From positions 25,338,040 through 25,402,039 of the forward strand of contig NC_133225.1 of the NCBI RefSeq assembly GCF_040436345.1: a stretch of DNA of 64,000 bases, given 5' to 3'. The stretch comes from Pagrus major. Taxonomy: Eukaryota; Chordata; Actinopteri; Spariformes; Sparidae. Below are positions 53,735 through 64,000 of this stretch, one piece after another; position 1 is the stretch's first letter, and each line of letters opens with the position of its first letter. Both the position numbers and the translations under genes were made by a program. The notes under the pieces were generated by a model that ran no database searches, was not told the DNA's origin, and saw nothing but the letters and a program-made list of their open reading frames with translations.

Positions 53735-56700
53735 CTGTAACGCAGACAAGCAGAGACAGAGGGGATATGAAATTGATTGAAAAAAGAACAGGGACACGAG
53801 TCATTTAGTCTGTTGAGTTCAAAATGAAATGCTTAAAGACTTAAGAACCTCAGGCTGAGGTGAAATAGCTGCAGTCAGGTGCTACTAGAAAGTTTGGAAA
53901 ATACTTAATACTTAATCCTTAAATTGGCTCGAACATCATCTGGTGTTTCATCCACGCAATCACTCATTTAAAAATCTTTTTATAATTGAAATGAAACAAT
54001 CATCATCATATTGAAATCATTAAGAATAAAGTAATCATTATCAAACATATTATAACAGTAAATATGAACAGCTGGTAAAATCAAAACTTTAAACTTTAAT
54101 TAATTTATATCGATTGCTGGAGGTAAAGAGGAATTTTGTATTTATGACAACTTAGATGAGTCTGGTAATTGTTGATTTAGGTAGCTTCAAAGTGTTTTTA
54201 ATCATAAAAGGTTTAACCCAAGGTCACCTTAATTTTTAAACACAAAAATTGAGTTTGTCATGGAGATGGTTCAAGTGATCATCGTGTGATCAAGTATGGA
54301 ACCTCAGTCACGTGATCATATATGGGAAGGAGATCGTAACCTCTGTCTCTCATGCATGCCATTTCCATGATGAATACCATGCGAGGTGGTTGGGAGTCGA
54401 GATTATTTTTTCAGTTTGGGCTTGGAGACAGAATATTTTTGAAAAAACAAATCCTGTCTTTCAGATTGAGCTGTGGGGTTTAGAAGATGTGGGAGTTCAC
54501 AATACGGGGAGGGTCTAAAGAAAGATGTTATAACGCTGTATGAGTTCAAGCCCAGGATCCAGCATTTTAAGTATCTGAACTACTATTGGAGCTGAAAATT
54601 TAGGATACCCAAGTCTCTTTAAATGCAGAAATACGGCCTAACTGCCTTTTTGCAATGACTGAATTGATATTCCATACCAGAAACTGTTCCTCATAAAATA
54701 ATGAAAAGACTGGGCACCTCAGGCTAAGAACAAACTGTTAGCTTTTCTTCTAATTTTAAGTGCAACTATAATATCAAACCAATGAATGATTTAATTTGAA
54801 AGAGCTCTCAAATCAGATTAGATATTTATCACTGGATGACTTCCATCAAATTGGTCATTTAGAGCTGCTATAAAGAAATGATGATTCTGCAGAACAGCCA
54901 TCCTGAATTAAGTCCCACATAACTACTTTTTGCCGTGTTACAGAGTTGCAAACAAAACTGTTGGTGAGAGTGAGATCATTCATGTGTCTATTTGGACTTT
55001 ATGACCCAGAGACAAGTCAGTGAGTAAGATGGAGGAAACACCTCCTGCCCACACCCTCCCCGCCACCCCAAACCCATGAAACCTTATCGCCTTCATTGGG
55101 GCTCGCTATTTATGCTGCTTGTGTAAATAAATATATCTAGGCAAACCTGTGTTAATGACATGTGCTATAAAAAGACACCTCCTCTTAATCTCTGACACCC
55201 TACCGGTGCCCCTGTCGCTAAGGGGCTGGCAGTGCAGCCACTTCAGACGCTGTGGAAACTTAAATAAGTGATAAATAATTCTTTGGCTGGCAGTGGCTTT
55301 CATCCCCGGACAGCTTACACAGCTTACAGCGGCACATGATCTTTATTTATACAGTTGGGTATATCTTCTCACACGCTTGCAATTTGGGTCTAGTGCCACT
55401 TTCAAAGTACAGGCCACCTGGGATCCTGAAATCAGCACCCTTCTTATTACAAATGCATCAGCTGTACATCCTCCTCCCCCCATGTACAAGAGCAGACATG
55501 AACTATTGACTTAATCAAGCAGCGATATCACTCACACTACTTTGTTTTCGGTTCAATGAACGTCAGAAACAACAAGACGCCATGCTTTAAATTTAAAGCC
55601 CCTTTGTCTCAGATTGGACATTTTTTTAATTTTGGCACCTCCTAATGGCCATATCCAAAATACACTGTGGTAAAGAGGAACTGAGGCCACAACTGATCCT
55701 GTAACAATGATAGGAATGGGCTGATATGAGTTTTTACTGGGATTATCTCATGTCTCCACAGACAAAAGCTCACTGCATTAGAATAATTTGAAAAATGCTA
55801 TAATGAAATTTAAATTCTACACATGGTGGCTTTAAATTAACCCTATGTGCACAATCTGTTGAAAACAAGGATGAAGACATATAAAACCTCCTTCCCTACC
55901 TGTCTTAATAAGCATTAGGTAATCTGCATGACCTTTATTTTATTGACCTTATTGTCATTAGCAACCAATTAGAGCTGCAACCACAAAGATAAAAGCTACT
56001 GCCTGCTGTACAAATCTCAACACAGCTTGACCTGCAGCATGTAACTGATATAAACCATGACATCACATCTGCACTTCCTAAGTGTATTATTTGATATTGT
56101 TTTGACTGGAGATGCTAATTTTAAGCAATTTCTTTAATTGATAGGCGGCTGCCTTTTTCAATTGATTATCGTTAATCAATAATCATATATGAAATATGTT
56201 GGACATTTTTCCATTAGAAAACTGTTTTAACAATGACATGATTTTTCTTCGATGCAAAAAAAGAGTAGGCTACATTAAGAGTTAAAATAACATAATGTAA
56301 ACACCAAGTTACTTTAATGATAAATTGAATAACATACAATAAAGACCTCATTATAATTGCAGAGCTCCTGTCTGTCACTATTCAACAACTGCCCACACTG
56401 AGGCTGCTAAATGGCTAAAATGTAATAATATCAGTTACTTGTATTGCAATTTAATATTTTTCTCATACCAGTATTTTGTATTTTTTATATATATACTTGA
56501 TAAGCAAGTATTTGTAATTGTAACGAAGACTTTTTAATGTATATGTGCCCATCTATGATTGTCGATTAAGTCATTTTAATAGGCTAAATTCCTAAGAAAT
56601 CCATTCATTATTTCTCATCCTAGTTTGTGATACGGTAAAAATGTTCCCTCGTCAGTCCACACATACTCCATAAGGACTGAGTTGAAGATTTTCAGGTCAA

Positions 56701-59700
56701 AAGATGATCAAAACCAGACTAAATAAAAAGAATAAAGAAAAGTCAACTTTTGTAGATATAAAGTTACATATAACCAGGTTTGACTAGAGAAAACACTTAT
56801 TACACATATTGGTGTTAGGTTTTTCAATTAAAAAAAATATGCAATTCAGATCATTTTGGACCATTATTATTACTATCTGTGTACAAAAAGCTGAAAGAAG
56901 CTGTTTAAGAAGTCCTAGCTACAACCAGATCTGTGATAAGTCATCTTGTTACTCGTCAAATACTGGCGCTTTGGAATTTTTAGGACTCTAAATAGCAAAA
57001 TGCCCCTAAAACAGTTATATGTAACTTCTAACATCTAACACCTTGATTAACTTAACAACCAAATGTAACCTGGTTGTAACATAGACAGTACAAACCCACT
57101 AAAATCAGTGATGACTATAATACTGTTCATCATTGCACCAGGACTTTGACCCCACTGACCTTCCATCTTACAATACAGGCCAGGTCCAGTTTGGGTAGGC
57201 AGAATAGCAGCTTGCGATAGGCTCCCAGTCGCAGCTCTTCTCTGAACAGTGCTCCAGTGCAGACAGTAGAAAGACGCTGAAGAAGAGGAAGGCCAGCGAG
57301 GTCACAACGTAGGGCACCAGCAGACCATCCTTTAGTAACAGAGGCACCATGCTGCACAGAGGGACAAGGATAAGAACAATGGAGCACTTACAGTTCACAA
57401 TTTGGAGATTTTTGCTGATGTCTGGAGCATTTACAATAACACAAAGGACAGCAACGTAATTGACTCTAAACAGAGTCAGAAAGAGTTGCAGCTGGAGCTC
57501 TGATACAGACTTTTACAATGGAATAAGGAAAATGGGATTTATATATATATGTATATCAGAAATTGAGAATAGAGCAACAGTAGACAACATAGCTTTTATC
57601 CAGCAGGCCTGCACAAGCAGTCTGTCCCCTGAGGAGAGATGGCTCTGACATTCATGCCAAGCTTATCTTAGTTTAGCAGAGGGCCATGGACAAGAACAAC
57701 AGTTGACTCATAGTAAATCGCACGTCACCCCAGCTTGTAAAAACCTATCCGCTCCCAACAAACCACTCATTCTGATTTTTACTCCAACAAAAAAGCCCCA
57801 TTCAGCAGATAAATGTTGAACAATTTGGAAATACATACTTGGTCAATTTAAACAGACTGGCTGCATTCTGTCCTCTTAAAATTGCTATGGTTGAGCATCC
57901 ATTCAGCCAATTATGCTAACAAAAGATGTATTTTTTAAAATGGCAGAGCCTGTAGAGGATGCAGATAATGTGATGTTAGACTGTACTGAGAGGCAGCTAC
58001 AGAATGACCTCCTGTCCCTACACAACGCACACTTAGACAGCAGGCATGCAGACTATGCCATGTAATCCCCAGATATCCTTATACTAAACCACACGCACAA
58101 CAATTAGTGCTGCCGGAAGAATTTAACAACAGCTGGTGAAAGTTAGACACAGCATTCGCAGCACTACTTGTCTTTTCCATTCATGGTCCTCAGCTCGACC
58201 CGTATCGCAGATCCATTTAGCTTTTTAGGATTATTTCTACGGCTGCTTCTCATTTGATAGTTAACAATGGTGAGACAGAGAAAGAAATAAAAATAGGTGA
58301 TTATAAAATTCCAGATTCAAAATCTGGCCACTAGATTTATGTGGTACATGGCATTTAAGCCACTTGGACATCTCACTCATTTATGTTTTTCAAGAGGAAA
58401 CAGTAGCACAGGTAGATAAAATCAGTGAACTGACTCAGTAATGTCAGTTATAAAGCAATATCTATCTATCTTAATTCTGCTAACCATAGCGTAGAGTGTA
58501 TGTGATTGAGAACTCTCGAACTTTTGTGTTTTATGTCCAACATATAAGGCAGGTTTTGTAAGAAGTAAAAGATGCACTATTGATGAGTATTTAAGGAAAA
58601 AAAAAACATAACCATCAGTAAAGGCACATGGTCTTACCTGAATGTAGAGACCTGCAGGAAATAAATAGCCACCAAGGGGAGGTCATTCAGTAGGAGGCAG
58701 ACAGGCCTGGAAAAGATCAAAGTTCAATATACTCAGTGTTAAGCACACTCAACAGTAAGTACCATTAAATATTATTTTACAATAAGACAGGAAGTGAGGC
58801 CATGTTCAGTCAGAGCTTAATGTGAACTGATATCATGCGTGTATCACATTAAAGGAACTCACCCCATATTATGTCCACATTAATTGATTATGACCGTCTC
58901 TCTCAAGGCAGTCAAGTGTTTGTTGTAACACATTAATTTATACCAGTATATTCCTTTGACTGTGAATGCACTCGGACGTATGGTATGGTACAGTAAAACC
59001 TTCAATAACTGTGCTTAAAAATCCAACTTGAAGTAAGTATTCAATTTCATCATTAAAAGACCTGAAAATGTTTTGCCAAGAAGTCACAGTGTTAAAATGA
59101 TGACGTCATGGCACATTTGTGTTTCTGTGTAGTGAAAGCCTCTTATTCGATGAACCTAGTTGCCTGCGTCATTGCTAGCTGGCGCTAGTTGCACACTGTG
59201 CTCCGAGGGGGGCACTTTCCATCGGTCCCTGAGCCCATAATTACAGGCAGTGCTCTTTGGCGATCCTGTTACAGCCCAATAATTGATCCTGCGCAAACAA
59301 CGCCCCGAGCTGCTGCCTGCCATTCTTTCCTAATCCCTGGACATGCATTACTGATTGATTCAGGGGGACAGGTGGGAGATATAACTCAATAGTTAATAAA
59401 GCAACAATCTACCCTAATCTAGATTAATAGATGAGCCCAGATCTAGGAACCAAATCCCTCGCTGTCAAATCTGTGCCAGACTTCGCTCTCCTCCTACAGC
59501 CGCCACTTATACATATGGAGGTAAATGGTAATGAATCACACACACACACACACGGACGTCTTTAAGTTCAGGTCTGGGTTCCTTCAGCTTGTTCATTGTC
59601 AAATCCGAGGTGCATTTTCAAGGTTTTCATGCAACTTACTTCTGTGGTAAATTACATATTTCTATACATACACTCAAAATGATTATTCACTTCATCAGAT

Positions 59701-62700
59701 TAATCAGATGTTATGGTGTTATAAACAACCAAATTATGTTTTGTGATAGCATTCTACAGAAAGGTGACAAATAGAAGAAACACACAAAAAAGTTTCATGT
59801 TTTAAAAAGTGTCACCTTTCTGTAAGTAGACTTGGCATCATATATACCCTGGCTCAGTCAGTATAACACAATTTATTTATGAAAGTAATGCTGTTCTAAT
59901 TTAAGGCATTTTCAAGCCAAAATCCAAGAACTTTTCATACCTTGAACAAACACATTAAAATCTAAGCATTTTAAGGTTTTCCAGCAGCCATACAAGCCCC
60001 GTCATGTATGCAAGTGCTGCATTCACTCTGTTAAATATGACCCTGACACACAGCACAGCACATATCATGACAATAGAGTGTGATGACAGAGGTGAATAAC
60101 TCCTCAGTTAGCAAGTCTGTACTTAAATAGATTGTTCCTCTGCAACTCTGGGAGCACAGCAGGAGGATGATGTCACTTTTACAGAGTGCTCATGTATTCA
60201 ACTCATTAACAATCCGCAGGACATAAACTGAGATCAGACGAACAGCTCCCTTTGTGGGCAGAAATTAAATCTATACTCATGAATATTTGAGATGTCACTA
60301 GAAGATAGAAAAAGCACCGTCACGGCGGTCACAAGTTGGGACAAAACCTGGAGAAGTTACTGCTATTACCTCGGTACTTACAAAGCAGCCAAGAGGATGG
60401 ACTTCTCGTGGACTTGATAGGAGAAGAGGAAAAACGCCAGAGATGAATTAGCCTAAAAGTGACATTGAAATTATTAGTATTACTGTAACTGAAAATCAAT
60501 ACTGGATAGAATCATTTTTAATAAAGACAGTGAGAAAAATACTAATGTATGAAAGGATGTCTCAATAGTGTACACATTGTAATTACTGTAGTTTGTAGAA
60601 TAATCGATTAGTTTGTTTTCTATGCAATGTTTAAAAAATGAGAAAAATGTTGATTAGTGTTTCCCAAAACCAAAGATGACATCCTAAAATGTCTTGTTTT
60701 ATCCACAAGCCAAAGATATTCATTTTACTGTCATAGAGGAGTAAAGAAACCAGTAAATATTCTTATTTAAGAGGATGAAATCAGACAATTTTGACTTTTT
60801 TTCCCTCCAAAAATTACTCAAACCGATAAATTGATTATCAAACTGTTGGTGGTTAATTTAGTAGTTAACTGATTTATCATTGCAGCTTTAAACTATCTGA
60901 CAATATCAAAGACAAGACAGTGAAATTCTAAACAAATTAAAATAATTAAATTACTGATATTTGAGCCTACATGTGATGGGTTACAAAACAGACCTAATCT
61001 TTCTCTAAGGGGAAGATCTGTAGATTCGGCTTGCTATTGTTTTGGATGCACTTACCAAGGCCAGTTTAAACTGCCAGAAGGTGGGCTTCGTCAGGAGTCT
61101 GACAGAGGACGGTAGGACCGCCAGGAGAGTGCAGGCAGTACTGTAAACAATACAAGTGAGCAGTCAGATTCAACACCAAAAACAGTTAATGCACAAAACA
61201 ATAAAAAATCTCCACTGGGACATGAAGGAAAAAATAATTATACAGCAGACGAAATGTAGAGTATGAAATCAATTTAGAATCAATATGAATAAATGCATTT
61301 GCACATAATTCCAGGCGCTCATTTTTCTGTTGTGTTGATATGGCTTCATGTACGAACTGATAACAACCCCAGATTTGTTTTGCATCAGTGGCGCAAGATG
61401 AGCTGATATTGATGTGAAACAATCAAATGTAAAACCAAAAGCTGTGGGTCTGTTTTTTTAGACACCGCCTGCTCCGCAAACTAAGACCTCTGCTATGTGG
61501 GACCAAAAACCAAATACTGGCCCCTTCTCAGGGTTAGCAGGCATTAGTTTAACCCTTCAATTGTCACCTGCTGGGGGTGGAGGCACCGGAAGAGAGTGAC
61601 TAAGTGTCAGTGTGAATGTGCTGAGAGGTCGGGCAGCGAGTTAGCTCAATGCGTGAGGGCAACAATGTGTTGGTGCTACGACACAGACAGACACACACAG
61701 ATAGATGGAGATAATGATGGTGGTAGATAGACAGAAGTAATAAAAGGACCAGTAAGTGGGTATTTAGTGTGTGTATGAAAGCGAGTGTGTTATGCGTGTG
61801 TTATGTGCAGGGCAGGGTTTTGCGGTCCGGAAGGACATGGATCACTTTTCACAGCTGATTCATTCTATGTACACAGTACACCCACACCACACCAGAGCAT
61901 TTAGCAATCCGCTCCCTGTGCCAAAAAGACAAGAGTGTTTTTCATTTGTTGGAAATGCACTACAGTCAAAGAAGTCCAACTTGATCCCTGGACTTAGCAG
62001 TCTGGCAGAAACGTGTCCATGCTGCGGACATAAGACCCCTAAATTTAGCGTGCTGGGTTATTTAAGCAGGCTCCACCATGACACAACTGTTGCATCGACT
62101 TCTTCTCACTGTGATCGAACAGGTTCTCAGCTTTTGGTCAAAGTAACTTCCGAATACTTCTTGGGGTTCTGCGCGGGCCAGGGGGCAGAGAATCTCAAGT
62201 GTTTATTACGTCATCTCCGCCGCAAGCACGATTAATTGTCTTCATTGTATCACATCATCCATTAAAGTACATATATCGATATCATTTTTGAAAAGGAAAT
62301 CGGGTTACAATGCTTCCATCTCTGTATACAGGCCACAAAATTAGCACCAGCCCATCAGCCAAATGCTGGTAAAATATGCAGGTTGGTAGATTTTCTTTAC
62401 TCATCAGCCCAAAAAAAAGTAATCTATTGAGTGGGAATGGTAATCTATTTATTCTTATATGACACACTGCAATAGCTCCTTGGGCAATCCAGCCTCTTGT
62501 CACCACACTTCCAAAGACAGCTGTGACTTCACATTCAAATGTTCCTCACAAGATGTTTCCTGACGGGATGATCTGGTTTCCACCCCACAGGATCACTGTC
62601 ATCATTTCCTTGGGTAAGCTCTGCTTTCCCAGGAAACGAAGAAGTGAAAACAAGAGGCAAGAGGGAGGGGAGTCAAAGAAAGACAGACAGACAGAGAGAC

Positions 62701-62837
62701 AGACAGAGAAAAAGAGAGATGAAAGATAGATGAGGGAAAAAAAGGGATTACCTGAGGTAGATCTGGGAGTCACTGGACAGAATGGATCTGATCTTTATCA
62801 GGATGTTCAAGCTGCACCATGTGTTGGCCACCTTATC
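53537..62837 (-). CDS. alg6: ALG6 alpha-1,3-glucosyltransferase, 3' six exons, with apparent frameshift
   Basis: ALG6 is a multi-pass ER membrane enzyme (GT57) that transfers the first glucose from dolichyl-P-glucose to the Man9GlcNAc2-PP-dolichol N-glycan precursor. Only the C-terminal part, about 230 residues, is in the window; the 5' exons lie beyond the right edge. Matches to human ALG6 run in order: DKVANTWCSLN (human DKVANIWCSFN), VHEKSILLAALPVC (human VHEKSILLVSLPVC), STFSMVPLLLKDGLLVP (human STFSMLPLLLKDELLMP), and the last exon with ISVIAM, LPDLFPVLV and VYFNI, ending SQKKKN. Hydrophobic spans in every exon fit a polytopic protein. The penultimate exon changes frame at about 57236-57244. 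As written it hits TAA at 57168-57170 and loses the last transmembrane region. Convergent with itgb3bp, as in human. Confidence 0.93.
53735..57159 (-). other. alg6 last intron
   Basis: No exon was seen. An ATTAATCG-like fragment lies near 56130-56260. A GC-richer non-repetitive block at about 55060-55310 contrasts with the A/T-rich surroundings. Confidence 0.75.
57160..57351 (-). CDS. alg6: alg6 penultimate exon, internal frameshift
   Basis: Acceptor TGTGCAG|CATGG. The first frame reads SMVPLLLKDGLLVPYVV and on to SALEHCSE. Downstream, similarity continues only in another frame (EELRLGAYRKLL and on to CIVRWK). One added base within GAGAAGAG restores EEE, as in human, and makes the exon end in phase 0, the phase the last exon needs. 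Without it the frame stops at TAA 57168-57170. Two phase-0 donors are possible in the downstream frame, AAG|GTCAGT (chosen for alignment length) and ATT|GTAAGA twelve bases earlier. Confidence 0.85.
57352..58637 (-). other. alg6 intron
   Basis: Nothing recognisable was found on either strand. Confidence 0.7.
58638..58706 (-). CDS. alg6: alg6 internal exon
   Basis: Acceptor TTTTCCAG|GCCTG, donor ATTCAG|GTAAGA, 69 nt, phase 2 at both ends. It reads PVCLLLNDLPLVAIYFLQVS and on to TF. Confidence 0.93.
58707..60381 (-). other. alg6 intron
   Basis: It holds a CA microsatellite at about 59538-59554 and a non-repetitive block at about 59150-59400. No exon was seen. Confidence 0.75.
60382..60452 (-). 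CDS. alg6: alg6 internal exon
   Basis: Acceptor CTTTTAG|GCTAAT, donor GCTTT|GTAAGT, 71 nt, phase 0 to 2. It reads ANSSLAFFLFSYQVHEKSIL and on to LAA. Confidence 0.95.
60595..60890. repeat. ATTAATCG-family repeat
   Basis: 'AATCGATTAGTTTGTTTTCT', 'CATCCTAAAATGTCTTGTTT', 'CAAAGATATTCATTTTACTG' and TTTATCATTGCAGCTTTAA follow the family's usual order. Confidence 0.78.
61056..61140 (-). CDS. alg6: alg6 internal exon
   Basis: Acceptor GTTTACAG|TACTG, donor GCCTTG|GTAAGT, 85 nt, phase 2 to 0. It encodes TACTLLAVLPSSVRLLTKP and WQFKLAL. Confidence 0.92.
61141..62751 (-). other. alg6 intron with a 154-codon plus-strand open frame
   Basis: No alg6 exon was seen. A plus-strand open frame at 61771-62235 has a CPCCGH motif and a basic end (LLRHLRRKHD) but no family I recognise. 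A GACA-rich tract lies at about 62675-62706. Confidence 0.7.
62752..62837 (-). CDS. alg6: alg6 internal exon (first in window)
   Basis: Acceptor GTGGACAG|GATAAG, donor CTCAG|GTAATC, 86 nt, phase 0 to 2. It reads DKVANTWCSLNILIKIRSIL. The acceptor is preceded by a long TG repeat instead of a pyrimidine tract. Confidence 0.93.
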
Positions 62838-62841
62838 CTGT

Positions 62842-62842
<1 letters not shown>

Positions 62843-62926
<84 letters not shown>
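62843..62926. repeat. (CA)42 microsatellite abutting an alg6 acceptor
   Basis: 84 bp of uninterrupted CA on plus, equal to TG in the alg6 transcript, ending four bases before the acceptor AG. Confidence 0.97.
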
Positions 62927-62930
<4 letters not shown>

Positions 62931-64000
62931 TGCTTTAACAAGAAATTATGTCATTTGAAAACACAAAAACAACACTTTGATGCCAGTGTAATAAAATAAC
63001 AGAATTCCATTATGAAGAGAAAGCAAATAAGTGGCATTGCTGTAAGTAATTATTTCCCCACTGAAAGTGCAATAAAAATTCCCCGGGGGCATTCCAGAGG
63101 GACATTTGTATGTAACCCTCCATCATAAATTTACTCCCCTGCCAGGAAAAGCATGGGACTTATTCGTAAACTTGAGGACAAAAGGTCAAGAGTCGAGGCA
63201 GAGTAGTTTTTGCATAAGCAGCAGATACAGACCAACCACAGAGCCCTGCTGACAAATACAGAATATCAATATATAATATACAATATATAACTATTCTCTA
63301 TAGTATTATTTTAAGCAAAAAAATGTAAACTATTTTACTAAACTAATTTCTAGGACTGCTTTTCATTATCAATTAATCTTCCAGTTATTTTCTTAATTGA
63401 TTAACTGATTTGCTTATAAAATGAAAATAAAATAAAATAGTGAAAACATTTCCTATAGTCAAAATTACTGAAAACAGAGAATAATAATCAATTAGTGGTA
63501 TTAAAGAAAATGAATTGCCATCTATTTTGATAATCAACAATAACTGTTTTAGTTTCAAGCAAAAATGGCAAATATTTGCTGGTTCCAGCTTGTTAAATGT
63601 GAGGATTTGCTGCTTTTCTTTGCCATTAATGGTAGTAAATGAAGAGTCTTTGGGTGACTGTTGGTTGGACAAAAGAAGAAATTTAACGACGTCACCTTAG
63701 GCTCTGAGAAATTGTAATTGGCATATTTTACACATTTTAAAATAAACTACTTGCAGCCTGTGAACTGGTAAATTCTTTATTTCAGCTCTGATAAAAAAAA
63801 ACATTTTTTCTCTGTATTAGAGACTGCATCATTCTTTAATTGTTTTTATAAATAACCCGTAAAATCAGATCTTTAAGTTTTGTGAATGATGTGGAAGATA
63901 TGTTACAACCTTTAATACCAGCCTAAAAGTACTTGCGGTTTATGAGAGATGAGGAGGGCGTTGCTGGGAGATTCAGTTGATTTAAGTGCTTAAGCAGTTG
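62927..64000 (-). other. alg6 intron running off the right edge
   Basis: No exon matching the preceding ALG6 segment (human FPVDRGLFE region) was found. It includes an ATTAATCG-family repeat (63350-63762) and a non-repetitive block near 63010-63190. Confidence 0.7.
63350..63762. repeat. ATTAATCG-family repeat
   Basis: 'GACTGCTTTTCATTATCAAT', 'AATATTTGCTGGTTCCAGCT', 'GACGTCACCTTAGGCTCTGA' and TACTTGCAGCCTG identify the family, here close to full length. Confidence 0.78.

Noticed and set aside
57156-57175. A small intron in the penultimate alg6 exon to explain the frame change
   Set aside because: No GT-AG pair at the frame-change site can account for a single-base shift; similarity is continuous across it.

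Overview
The window is vertebrate nuclear DNA, almost certainly from a ray-finned (teleost, probably percomorph) fish. The evidence is multi-exon genes with GT-AG introns, compact introns, many CA microsatellites, and several families of short inverted-repeat elements of the kind common in teleosts. No prokaryotic features (operons, CRISPR, IS elements) are present. Most open frames over 60 codons are chance; the real coding sequence is in short exons, which I assembled by matching splice-site phase and remembered human protein sequences.

Left to right: (1) 1-7238 is the first intron of a minus-strand gene whose signal-peptide exon is at 7239-7344. By position and orientation it is ror1. (2) 7671-15769 is intergenic. 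(3) pgm1 (phosphoglucomutase 1), minus strand, 11 exons, 16389-24928, complete, 561 aa. (4) A short intergenic gap. (5) efcab7 (EF-hand protein of the ciliary EvC zone), minus strand, 13 coding exons, 28393-39870, complete, 627 aa. (6) A 527-bp head-to-head promoter with an RFX/X-box-like site. (7) itgb3bp (CENP-R), plus strand, 8 coding exons, 40398-49376, complete, 148 aa. (8) A convergent intergenic region. (9) alg6 (ER glucosyltransferase of N-glycan precursor assembly), minus strand, the last six exons at 53537-62837; its 5' part lies beyond the right edge.

The order and relative orientation (ROR1, PGM1, EFCAB7, ITGB3BP, ALG6) is the human chromosome 1p31 block read backwards, so foxd3 is expected just right of the window. 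The genes do not form a pathway. PGM1 and ALG6 both touch sugar-nucleotide and glycan metabolism, EFCAB7 acts in ciliary Hedgehog signalling, and CENP-R at the kinetochore.

The strongest anomaly is an apparent one-base deletion in the penultimate alg6 exon that truncates the predicted protein. Others are an 84-bp TG repeat occupying the place of the polypyrimidine tract at an alg6 acceptor, a 320-bp near-perfect palindrome in pgm1 intron 1, and several repeat-free high-complexity blocks that look like conserved regulatory DNA. I found no evidence of a wholly new biological system.
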